From: Blastocladiella britannica
Taxonomy: Eukaryota; Blastocladiomycota; Blastocladiomycetes; Blastocladiales; Blastocladiaceae
Length of the DNA: 13,667 nucleotides
Direction: 5' to 3'
Assembly (NCBI GenBank): GCA_025349905.2
Contig: MU624830.1
Span: forward strand, 1 to 13,667
Shown: piece by piece, positions 1 through 6,933 of the stretch
How the letters are laid out: each line of letters opens with the position of its first letter
Numbering within the stretch: the first letter of the stretch is position 1
Translations under genes and position numbers: made by a program
The notes under the pieces: generated by a model
Databases searched by the model: none
What the model saw: the letters and a program-made list of their open reading frames with translations, nothing else
Told to the model about the DNA's origin: nothing

Positions 1-7
1 TTTGCGT

Positions 8-70
8 TTAGTGCGGAACAGGGGCGGTGGTGGTGCTTGTCTTGAAAGTGGTGTTGGTGCGAAAGGGCAT
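8..70 (-). other. Candidate tiny ORF or first exon, leftward
   Basis: A 20-codon reading frame starts with ATG at 70 and ends with TAA at 8-10 on the minus strand. It is rich in Thr and Pro and begins MPFRTNTTFK. A CAACAACAACC-type leader precedes it, and a TATA-like palindrome lies about 80 bases upstream. It could be the first exon of a gene leaving the window to the left, since a GT inside it could be a donor, or it could be chance. I recognise no family. Confidence 0.15.
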
Positions 71-150
71 ATGATATTGGTTGTTGTTGTTCTTTTCGTA
101 AAAACCGTTGATGAGGACACTCGGTCGGAATGAATGGGGGATGGTCGGCT

Positions 151-162
151 ACTTTATAAAGT
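151..162. promoter_or_regulatory. Palindromic TATA-like element
   Basis: ACTTTATAAAGT is a perfect 12-base palindrome, so it presents TATAAAG to both strands. It sits between two small divergent ORFs, one starting at 70 (-) and one at 235 (+). It is suggestive of a divergent core promoter, but no transcript evidence is available. Confidence 0.3.
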
Positions 163-196
163 CCCTTCGCCACTGGTGACAGGGACTCTTTGCGGC

Positions 197-234
197 GAAA
201 AAAAGAAGAAAAAAAAAAAAGAAAAAAAAAAAAG
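197..234 (+). repeat. A-rich purine tract
   Basis: An almost pure A tract with scattered G (runs of 7 to 13 A) ends directly before an ATG at 235. Similar A-rich leaders precede the start codons of the hydrolase (3150, -) and the methyltransferase (8140, +). Confidence 0.8.
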
Positions 235-366
235 ATGGAATCCGATTTGAGTTCGTCAGCGCGTGACAAACACTCACACGTATTTTTAACGAATGCGATG
301 GAACCCGAAGAAAAGAAAACGTTGGAGCTCGCACACCACCGCCGTCCGCATCATCAAGACTTTTAG
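235..366 (+). other. Candidate 43-codon ORF after A-rich leader
   Basis: An ATG at 235 opens a 43-residue frame ending at TAG 364-366. The product begins MESDLSSSARDK and includes an acidic-to-basic EPEEKKTLEL stretch and a His/Arg-rich end. Its context (TATA-like element 73 bases upstream, A-rich leader right before the ATG) resembles that of real genes here. However, it is short, lacks the strong GC bias of the local exons, and matches no family I know. It may be chance or non-coding leader. Confidence 0.18.
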
Positions 367-838
367 AAAATATGAAATGTATGCACATACCGAACTCTCA
401 AGGAACTCTCAAGGATTTGCGGACAAGAGATGTGTGTATATGTTGTAAAAGAGCGCCTCACACACAGGAAGAAAAAAAAAAATTGGATAATCCGCTTCGT
501 AAATCCGCAGAGGTGGTCACACGAAAGAGAGAAAACAAAAGAAAAACACTTTGCGCGCCGCTGCCTCCGCGGGAGATGGAATGGGATTGGATTAGGTTTT
601 TGTCTTGAGAGAGGAAGAAAAAGCGTTGGGGTTGTACTTGCACCTCATTCATATTCTCAGTGGCGCAATTGTGGCAGTTGCCGTTTCCAATGAACTGCGT
701 GGCCTTTCCTTTTTTCGCTACCAAGCAGTGCAGCGCAGACAGCGGCCGTACTTGTCCATATATGGGTGTAATGGAAAGTGGTGGTGGGTGCGAACACGTC
801 ACCGCGACAGTTCTCTTTCTCGTTCGCAATACTCTATC
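367..838. other. Intergenic stretch upstream of nudC
   Basis: I find no convincing gene here. Open frames on both strands are low-complexity and lack homology. An 11-base perfect tandem repeat (GAACTCTCAAG twice) lies at 392-413, and an A-rich run at about 470-482. Just before the nudC start, the sequence at 808-838 is pyrimidine-rich (TTCTCTTTCTCG), which may be its promoter or 5' leader. Confidence 0.6.
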
Positions 839-1745
839 ATGATGTCTACCCCTGCTCAGCGCGACGATCCGATTGCCGACGACGACGACTCGCTCACCGA
901 TGCCGAGCGCGCTGTCCGCGACCGCCAAGCCCGCGAACGCGAAGAGGCCGAGCAATCTGGTAATTTTTAACCAATTATTGTATTCACGAGACCATTTTGT
1001 GCACGATAAGAAAGGCTGGCATGAAAAAAATAATAATAAATAAACGACAGCACTGCCATACAAATGGCGCCAGACCCTGCAGGACGTGGACTTGACGGTC
1101 CCACTGCCCAAGGGCACCAAGGGCCGCGATCTGGCCGTCAAGATCGAAAAGAAGCGCCTTGTAGCCGGGCTCAAGGGCCAGGCGCCGATTTTTGAGGTGC
1201 CTTATATATTCGATTTATATAAATATTCCGGACCGACTAAATGGAATATAAAAATATATAAAAAAAAAAGGGAGAGCTGCACTCGGCCGTCAAGATCGAC
1301 GACAGCACATGGCTCATTGAGGACGGCGAGCTCTCGATTCACTTGGAAAAAGTCAACAAAATGGAGTGGTGGAAGAACGTGCTGACCCACCACCCGGCCA
1401 TTGACACCACCAAGCTGTCGCCGGAAAACTCCAAGCTGAGTGACTTGGATGGCGAGACGCGTGGCATGGTCGAGAAGATGATGGTATTTATTTTGGTGTT
1501 GGCGCAGTGTCAGATTCGCTCACACACACACACACTCACACATCTGATCCAGTTTGACCAGAAGCAAAAGGCACTTGGCCTCCCAACGTCCGAAGAGCGG
1601 TCGCGGCTGGACATGCTGGAAAAGTTCAAGAAGCAGCACCCGGAGCTTGACGTATGTTTCCAATTTTTCCTTCACGTCGCACCAGGATGAACCCCCACAC
1701 TTCCCATCGAAAATATAGTTCTCAAAAGCCAAGATCGGATTTTGA
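839..1745 (+). CDS. nudC: Nuclear distribution protein C (NudC), CS/p23-fold chaperone
   Basis: NudC is an Hsp90-linked co-chaperone that stabilises LIS1/NudF and supports cytoplasmic dynein function and nuclear migration. Five exons join in frame: 839-959, 1051-1196, 1271-1483, 1553-1651 and 1719-1745, giving 201 residues. Introns are 91, 74, 69 and 67 bases, all GT-AG. Residues 1-40 are an acidic/charged leader. The CS domain begins at about residue 42 ([19 protein letters not shown]) and carries [12 protein letters not shown] and [10 protein letters not shown]. The C-terminal NudC signature follows: [47 protein letters not shown], and the ending HPELDFSKAK typical of the family. Length fits fungal NudC (about 200). 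Two adjacent ATGs (839, 842) exist; the first is used here. The last exon has only nine codons including the stop. It is convergent with the hydrolase gene, with 32 bases between stops. Confidence 0.97.
1260..1270 (+). other. nudC intron 2 acceptor preceded by ten A
   Basis: The reading frame and the NudC protein family (IFE-GELHS) fix exon 3 at 1271. The intron ends with ten A followed by G, with no pyrimidine tract. A possible branch-point CTAA lies upstream near 1237. Confidence 0.85.
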
Positions 1746-1777
1746 ATGAAATGAAATGAATACTGTTTACAATGCGA

Positions 1778-3150
1778 CTACAAATGCGACCGCTGCGACT
1801 TGTAAATGCCCCCGCCAAACTCGGTCCGCTGCAGATCCTCGAGCCAGCCGAGCAGATGCTGAATGGTGAGCTCGGGCTGTTCTTGCTGCAGCCAGTGACC
1901 CGAGTCCTCAATGTGCTGTCATATACAATCGATGAGAACCAAATCTCTCGCAATGCAAAAAAAAAAAAAGGGTATACCCACTTTCACAGTGACATTGGGC
2001 AACAAGGTCCGCTGGAACCGGCCCATGGTAGGCGGGAAACACGGATCTTTACCGACAGTGACGTGCAGCCACGGCAGCGTGACCCGTTTGCCCTCGATCC
2101 CGCGCTTGGCAAACGGCAGCTCGTCCTCGTGGTTGATCATGCGCACCCGGTACGCGCACAGGCCGCCGTGGAACCCGGTGCGGTTAAAGCACTCGCGGTA
2201 GTACTCGAACACGCGCGGGTCGGTGCCCGGCTCGCGCAGCACGCACCCGAGCGCGATCGCCGGGTCAGCTGCCGCCCGGTCACGCATCGCCGCGCCATTG
2301 GGACCCAGCATCGCCACAATCGCGTCCAGATCCAGTCCCGCCGCGGCTCCCGGAGCGCGCGACTGCGAAGACTCGGGCCGCTGGAAGAACATGGTCAGTG
2401 CGCCGTCGACGTTCCGGTCGAGCGCCGCGTCCAAAGACTCGCCGCCCTCGTCAAACGCCACCTGGTATGCGAAATGCGGCAGCGCTTTGGCCACCACCCG
2501 CGTCGTCAGGTAATCCGTGTGCGGCGGCGTGTACGGCACGCACAGCGACGCCACCGCGTCCACCAGCGTTACGCCGTGGTAGTGCGGCATCCTGCCCACC
2601 ACCGCCGATCCCCAGTCGTGGCCCACCCACACCAGCCGCCGTGGCCGCCGGCCCTGCGCCGTGGCTGCCGGCGTGTTGAACAGCGGAGGGTCACGGAGGA
2701 CCGCCTGCGCCACCGCGGCCAGGTCGCGGCAGTGCGCGCGCAGCGAGTAGTGTGCGGCCAGCGCGTCCTGGTCGTCGCGCCGCGCGTGGTGCACCGACGA
2801 CAGACCCGTGCCGCGCATCGACGGCACAATCACTCGGTACCCGCGCGCCGCCAGCGCCGGGATTACATGGCGCCATCCGAACCAGATCTGTTATTTTCGT
2901 TTATATATATATATGTGTTGGCAAGCAAGCAAGCGTACATCTGGAAAGCCGTGGACGAGAAACACGATAACGTGGGCAGCCCGTGGTCCCTGATCGACAA
3001 AGTCTGTATTGCTTTACATGTCAGTAACAGAACGGACCTTGATCGCATGAATCTTTTAAAAGAATACGATACGATACGAATGGTGCCGCCATTGGCCGTG
3101 GCAGTGTAACGGTGGTTGAACGACGCCGGGTCATTGGGGTTGGGTGTCAT
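1778..3150 (-). CDS. Epoxide hydrolase-like alpha/beta hydrolase
   Basis: This is likely a soluble epoxide hydrolase (EC 3.3.2 type), opening epoxides to diols via an Asp nucleophile. Four exons on the minus strand, 3078-3150, 2939-3003, 1982-2887 and 1778-1915, join in frame to 393 residues; introns are 74, 51 and 66 bases. Visible features are the oxyanion HGFPD (residues 42-46), followed across an intron by IWFGWRHVIPAL. The nucleophile elbow is GHDWGS with Asp137. Cap-domain tyrosines lie in FAYQVAF (Tyr187) and in the EYYRECFNRTGFHG block (Tyr275/276). The probable acid is Asp327 (TVGKDPCFPP), and the catalytic His is His355 (EDSGHW). All catalytic elements are present. The start is set by the first ATG after an A-rich leader and by the NHRYTATANGG N-terminus. 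The donor of the last intron is placed at AAA|GTGGGT because only this keeps frame into HIEDSGHW. It could equally act as a related haloalkane/fluoroacetate-type hydrolase, but the tyrosine pattern favours epoxides. Confidence 0.93.
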
Positions 3151-3287
3151 TCTTTTTTTTTTTTTTTTTTGTTTTTTTTTGGTAAAGGCGGGCACGAAAG
3201 AGAGGGCTCGGATCCCGGATCCCGGATCGCCTCTCTTTCACGCTCACCTACCAATCAATCAATCAATCGTCACAAAAATAACTAAGA
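3151..3287. promoter_or_regulatory. Shared divergent upstream region
   Basis: This 137-base gap separates the divergent starts of the hydrolase (3150, -) and the TMEM234 homologue (3288, +), so it probably holds both promoters and leaders. It contains a long T run (A on the hydrolase strand) directly next to the hydrolase ATG, a GGATCCC-type short repeat at about 3209-3226, and four tandem AATC-type tetramers near 3251-3268. Confidence 0.6.
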
Positions 3288-3855
3288 ATGGAATGGATCA
3301 TTGCCGCAAGCGTCCTGTGGGGTGCTACCACTCCTCTGATTCGCCGCGGATCACTGGGAGTAGAGGACGCGGTTGTATCTCGCGGTAAAGTCGCCGAGTT
3401 GGTTTGGTTGGCTACCCGTTGGCAGGTATATATATATATATATATCAATTTTTGCAATTAAATGAATCATGCACTGATCGCATTAAACAGTACATTGCTC
3501 CTCTGGCCCTCAATTTCTGTGGATCACTGGCGTTTGTGCGAGCCCTACAAACTGCTGGTACTCTATGTTTAATTTTTTATTCAATGAGGGGATCTCACCC
3601 TTCTTGGAGCATGTAAAAAAAAAAAAAAAAAAAAAAAAAAAGACTTGGCACTGGCGAGCCCACTGACCAATGCGCTCGCGCTCATGTTTACATGGCTCAT
3701 GGGCTGGGCGTTGGGCGAGAATGTGTCGGATCCTTGTATGTTACTCTGTCTCGTTCACATATACTGATCTCACTCCAACAAAAACCATGGTAGATTCAAT
3801 GGCCGGTGTTGCTCTCGTTGCTCTCGGATCCACGCTGTGTGTGATGTCTTCCTAA
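3288..3855 (+). CDS. TMEM234: TMEM234 family small multi-pass membrane protein (EamA/DMT-like)
   Basis: This is a small integral membrane protein of the TMEM234 family, related to EamA/drug-metabolite transporter half units; its molecular role is uncertain. Four exons, 3288-3425, 3491-3557, 3643-3735 and 3794-3855, join in frame to 119 residues, with introns of 65, 85 and 58 bases. Four hydrophobic segments are evident: the N-terminal segment with VLWGATTPLIRRGS, then YIAPLALNFCGSLAFV, then LALASPLTNALALMFTW, and finally MAGVALVALGSTLCVMSS. The conserved family features are WG-TxPL-R near the start, LN-CGSL in the second segment, SPLTNALA in the third, the GWALGE loop, and the C-terminal GSTLCVMSS. 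The joined length and ending align without gaps to the animal proteins I remember. Intron 1 is a TA microsatellite at its 5' end, and intron 2 ends in 27 A before G. Confidence 0.92.
3615..3642 (+). other. Splice acceptor of TMEM234 intron 2: 27 A then G
   Basis: Twenty-seven consecutive A followed by G end the intron at 3642. The acceptor is fixed by frame and by family sequence (ALQTA-D-LALASPLTN). There is no pyrimidine tract between any plausible branch point and the AG. Confidence 0.85.
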
Positions 3856-3977
3856 TGTTTATATTTTCAGAAATGAAAGTACACGTGTGTAGCGTGGCTT
3901 GAGTCATAGTGATGGGGGGAACCCCTCAAATATTGGAGCAAGTCTTCTCCTCTCTTTCTCGATTCACACCCACACAC

Positions 3978-4011
<34 letters not shown>

Positions 4012-4017
4012 TTCAAA
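3856..4017 (+). promoter_or_regulatory. Upstream region of the NDUFA4-like gene
   Basis: This is the 162-base gap between the TMEM234 stop and the next start. Its 3' half is a CA/CACATA microsatellite ending a few bases before the ATG. No other gene is visible. Confidence 0.5.
3967..4011 (+). repeat. CACATA/CA microsatellite
   Basis: Tandem CACATA units flanked by CA repeats end seven bases before the start codon at 4018. The tract probably lies in the 5' leader or core promoter. Confidence 0.9.
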
Positions 4018-4332
4018 ATGTCGGCCATGCGCAGCTTCCTCAAGACCTGGTACCGCCCCGAGGTACGTGTTTTTAACTTTTAAATTTCATCCAAGAACGC
4101 GTCCTAATATATAAAATGAATGGAATAATAATAATAGGTGTCGCCCATCATCGCCGTTGTCGGTGTTGCGCTCACGGGCGCGTCGTGGTACATTGTGCGC
4201 CTTGCCCGCCACCAGGAGGTTGTGTGGACCAACGCCAACCCGGCGCCGTGGCAGAAGATTGAGCAGACGCAGTCGACCAAGATTCTCAACGTCAACGAGA
4301 AGCTGACCGACTCGTTCAAGCGTGAGTGGTAA
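4018..4332 (+). CDS. NDUFA4: NDUFA4/MLRQ (B12D) family mitochondrial respiratory subunit
   Basis: This is a small single-pass inner-membrane subunit of the MLRQ/NDUFA4 family, historically assigned to complex I and in animals associated with cytochrome c oxidase. Two exons, 4018-4062 and 4138-4332, give 79 residues; the 75-base intron starts GTACGT and ends ATAATAG. The N-terminus MSAMRSFLKTWYRPEVSP matches the family's short matrix/positive leader. One membrane segment spans roughly residues 17-38 (IIAVVGVALTGASWYIVRLA). The tail has the family pattern VVWTNANPAPWQKI followed by TKILNVNEKL. Length is as expected for the family (80-90). Confidence 0.93.
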
Positions 4333-4400
4333 GAGGTGTGCCATGTGTATATGTCAAATGTCAAATGCTAATAATATAAGAATACTGCTTTTTTTTCCCA

Positions 4401-4415
4401 TATATATATATATAT
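4401..4415 (+). repeat. TA dinucleotide run before the coiled-coil gene
   Basis: A TATATATA run sits 12 to 26 bases upstream of the main start at 4427 and ends in an upstream ATG (4414). TA runs of this kind also occur in the introns of the neighbouring genes. Confidence 0.9.
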
Positions 4416-4443
4416 GGAGAAAAAGAATGGAGAATGCGGATAA
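4414..4443 (+). promoter_or_regulatory. Nine-codon upstream ORF overlapping the next start codon
   Basis: ATG at 4414 opens nine codons ending in TAA at 4441-4443. It is in a different frame from the main coding sequence and overlaps its ATG (4427-4429). If the transcript starts upstream of 4414, ribosomes must leak past this ATG to translate the coiled-coil protein. Confidence 0.4.
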
Positions 4444-6487
4444 TAATAACTCGAATGGCTGCCAGAAATGCGGCTCCTTGGCGGCAGTCCTGGCCCGCGT
4501 GCGACTCGACTACGACTACAACCTGTCTCTGATTGCCGCCCGCGACGCAGAGCTGGAGAAATGGGACCAGCGGGAGCAGTGGTGGCGGACCCGGTGGAAG
4601 GACGCGGCGCATGAGGCTGACCGGGTGCAGGCGGAGCTGGTTGCGGCGCGGTCTGCATTGGCTGTCCTTGGTCACCGTGATGATGATGGGCCAGCCCTTG
4701 AACCAGTACCAGCACCAGCAGTACCAGTAACAGTAACAGCTGCTATTCCGCCGTCCCCGCCGCCCACGGCCCATGGCGATGAGGATGACGACACCGACAA
4801 TGGTAAAGCGACCGCACACCATGAAGAGGAGGCCGACGTCCGAGCGACCGTCCGCGATCTCAAGGTACGGGAAGGGCAGCATTACATGGCATCGGATCAA
4901 CCTGACAGCAGCTTAAAAAAGGCCCAGCTGGTGGCCCTGCAACGGCACGCCGAATCCCAAGCGGCCTCGCTGACCGCACAATCCCAGACGCACCGCGCGC
5001 TGGACGCCGATCTCCGTGCCGCCCACCGCACACTGGCCACCCGCACCGCCGAGCTTGCCGCCGCCGAATCAGCAGCAGCCGCCGCGCGGGACGCCGAGGT
5101 CCGTGCGCGCGCCGACCGCGACGCCCTCGCCAACGAGCTGGCGGGATCCCGCGCGGACTTGGCCGCCGCGACCGCCGCCAAGCGCGGAGCCGCACGCGAA
5201 CTGGCTAAATTCGCGCGCCAGGTGCGTGATCTCGCGGCCGCGTACGAGGCCGCCGACCGCGACCGGGTGCGCGCGATCGCCGACCGAAACACGACCGCTG
5301 ACGACGCTGAGCGGGCCGTCGCACGCGCGGCGGCGGACCGCGACTTGGCTCGCGCGGACGCGGATCGAATGCGGGCTGAAGTGTCGGCGGCCCGCGCCGA
5401 TGCCGCAGCGACTACGAGAGAGATGGCGAACGAGGCCCGCGCGCGCGACAAGCAGTTGGCGGTCGCCGAGGCCCGGGTGATGGTGCTGATGGAGGAAGTG
5501 CAGCGGCGGCGGGACGCTCCTCCACCCGTGGCGCCTCCGCCAGTGATCGTCGCGCCGCCACCGCCAACCATGCAGCAGCACCTGGCGTCCAGCAGCAGCG
5601 AAATGCACGGCGATAACAACAACACCTGGGAGCAAGAAGCGCTGGCTTTACGCGACGAGAACGACGAGCTGGCGGGGATTGTGCGTGGGATGCGGGACGA
5701 AATGGAGCGCGTGGCCCGCGAGCACGCGACCGAGCTGTCGCAGGCCGAGGCCGCGGTCCGTGCTGCGTCGGCGCGCGTGGAGGAGCTGCAGATGCGGGCG
5801 GAAGCGGCCGAGCGACGGACGCGGGACACGGAACTGGACTTGGCGGCCATGCGCGACCGCGCCACGGCTTTGCGCCAGCAACAACCGCCGCCGCCTTCTG
5901 CGCTGTGGCAGGGCAGCGAGTGGCAGCAGGCGCACATGCCACCCACGACAATGTGGCCTCCGCCACCACCGGTTCAAGCACCTCCTCCTCAGCATGCTGC
6001 TGCTTCCGACGAGGCGGTGGCAGCCATCACGCGCCAGGCGCTACAGTACCACGCGCAGGCGGCCGATCTGCACGCGCGACTCCGGCAGGCGGTGGCAGAC
6101 CGCGAGCGTGTGCTCGATGCAAGCAATAGCGTACGCGCCGAACTGGTTCGGGCCACGGCCAAAGTGGCGGCGCTCGAGGCGGCGGCAAGATTGAGGGTGG
6201 CAGTCGCGGCCGCAGGGGTGCAGACGGATCCCGTGGTGATCGCGACCATTGCCCGCGGCACCACTGCACGAACCAACGCTGCGGTGGCGTTGGCTGGCAG
6301 CAAGAAGACGAAAAAGGAGGCTATTGTCGTGGGCGCCGGGGCAGCACCGACGACTACTGGTGCCAAGACAGCAGCACCAAGACAGCAGCAGCTAGAGGCA
6401 GAAAAGAAGGACGCGCTCTTGCGGCTGCGCAAAATGGGCCTGCGCAATTGGAACGACAATCGCGACGATGCCGCCGCCGGCGAATGA
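4427..6487 (+). CDS. Ala/Arg-rich coiled-coil protein, family not recognised
   Basis: This intronless frame has 686 residues. The ATG at 4427 is chosen because codons before it encode an intergenic-looking hydrophobic/Tyr-Ile stretch from the TA run. An N-terminal CQKCGS (Cys pair) is followed by a short helix, an acidic low-complexity linker, then long Ala/Arg/Glu/Asp heptad-like helices (about 150-355, 400-480, 525-595). Two Pro-rich breaks lie between them, at about 363-384 (APPPVAPPPV) and 484-523 (MWPPPPPVQAPPP). Near residue 598 is VQTDP, a short motif I have seen at coiled-coil ends in centrosomal and cytoskeletal proteins. A basic helix follows near the C-terminus (LLRLRKMGLRNW). A rod-shaped scaffold, possibly centrosomal or flagellar, is an inference only. 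A cryptic GT-AG pair (4865-4908) was not used because removing 44 bases breaks the frame. Confidence 0.85.
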   Translation: MENADNNNSNGCQKCGSLAAVLARVRLDYDYNLSLIAARDAELEKWDQREQWWRTRWKDAAHEADRVQAELVAARSALAVLGHRDDDGPALEPVPAPAVPVTVTAAIPPSPPPTAHGDEDDDTDNGKATAHHEEEADVRATVRDLKVREGQHYMASDQPDSSLKKAQLVALQRHAESQAASLTAQSQTHRALDADLRAAHRTLATRTAELAAAESAAAAARDAEVRARADRDALANELAGSRADLAAATAAKRGAARELAKFARQVRDLAAAYEAADRDRVRAIADRNTTADDAERAVARAAADRDLARADADRMRAEVSAARADAAATTREMANEARARDKQLAVAEARVMVLMEEVQRRRDAPPPVAPPPVIVAPPPPTMQQHLASSSSEMHGDNNNTWEQEALALRDENDELAGIVRGMRDEMERVAREHATELSQAEAAVRAASARVEELQMRAEAAERRTRDTELDLAAMRDRATALRQQQPPPPSALWQGSEWQQAHMPPTTMWPPPPPVQAPPPQHAAASDEAVAAITRQALQYHAQAADLHARLRQAVADRERVLDASNSVRAELVRATAKVAALEAAARLRVAVAAAGVQTDPVVIATIARGTTARTNAAVALAGSKKTKKEAIVVGAGAAPTTTGAKTAAPRQQQLEAEKKDALLRLRKMGLRNWNDNRDDAAAGE

Positions 6488-6525
6488 AAGCCCTTCTTCC
6501 CGTTGGAATTTTTTAAAAACATAAA

Positions 6526-6699
6526 ATGACAACCATTGCCCACCGCGTCAACACGATCCGCGACTCGGACCGGATCTTGGTGCTGGACAACGGGCAGGTG
6601 GCCGAGTACGACTCCCCTGCCGCGCTGCTGAGTAATCCCAGGAGCATGTTTACGCAGCTGGTCCGCGAGTCAGAGTCACACGCGGGCTGCTTTTCTTGA
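6526..6699 (+). pseudogene. Orphan C-terminal fragment of an ABCC-type ABC transporter NBD
   Basis: A 57-residue frame from ATG 6526 to TGA 6697-6699 matches only the last part of an MRP/ABCC transporter's second nucleotide-binding domain. The H-loop strand IAHRVNTI is followed by [35 protein letters not shown] and a short tail. Walker A, the signature motif, Walker B and all membrane segments are absent. The stop of the coiled-coil gene lies only 38 bases upstream, and an in-frame TAA sits at 6514. The piece begins exactly at the beta strand before the H-loop, with its own ATG after an A-rich leader (AAAAACATAAA). It is most likely a transposed last exon or pseudogene fragment. A translated microprotein is possible because the frame is intact. 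It cannot bind or hydrolyse ATP alone. Confidence 0.6.
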
Positions 6700-6933
6700 T
6701 AGAGTACCACAAATATACAATTGTCGTAGTAGACGTTGTGTTCGTGTTTGTGTGTGTCGTGTGAGAATTTGGCGCAGGTGCAAGTGGTGGGACAAAGTCT
6801 GGGCGGAAATAGCCCAAACCGACGGTGACAACACACCAAGAACGAGAACAAATCAAGAACGCCAGTCCCGCTTCATGGAAGAGGGAATTTTCTTTTTTTT
6901 TTATTTCAAAAAACCAAGTCGTGCGGATTTATT
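6700..6933. other. Intergenic gap
   Basis: I see no gene in this 234-base gap. It has a GT-rich patch (about 6740-6762), a T10 run at about 6893-6902, and, at the right end, a putative poly(A) signal for the minus-strand ankyrin-like gene. Confidence 0.6.
6928..6933 (-). terminator. Putative poly(A) signal of the ankyrin-like gene
   Basis: On the minus strand AATAAA follows the TGA stop (6934-6936) with no spacing. It is the only canonical AATAAA I noticed at a gene end here, and the cleavage site is not visible. Confidence 0.45.

Noticed and set aside
1772..3109. 445-codon plus-strand frame across the hydrolase
   Set aside because: It is antisense to the hydrolase exons; the product is Arg/His-rich without domains, while the minus strand gives a full catalytic family match with clean introns.
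4865..4908. Possible 44-base GT-AG intron in the coiled-coil gene
   Set aside because: Removal would shift the frame and break a reading frame that otherwise continues through heptad-like sequence to the end.
4897..5946. Long Ser/Ala/Arg-rich minus-strand frame inside the coiled-coil gene
   Set aside because: It is an antisense shadow of GC-rich Ala/Arg codons.
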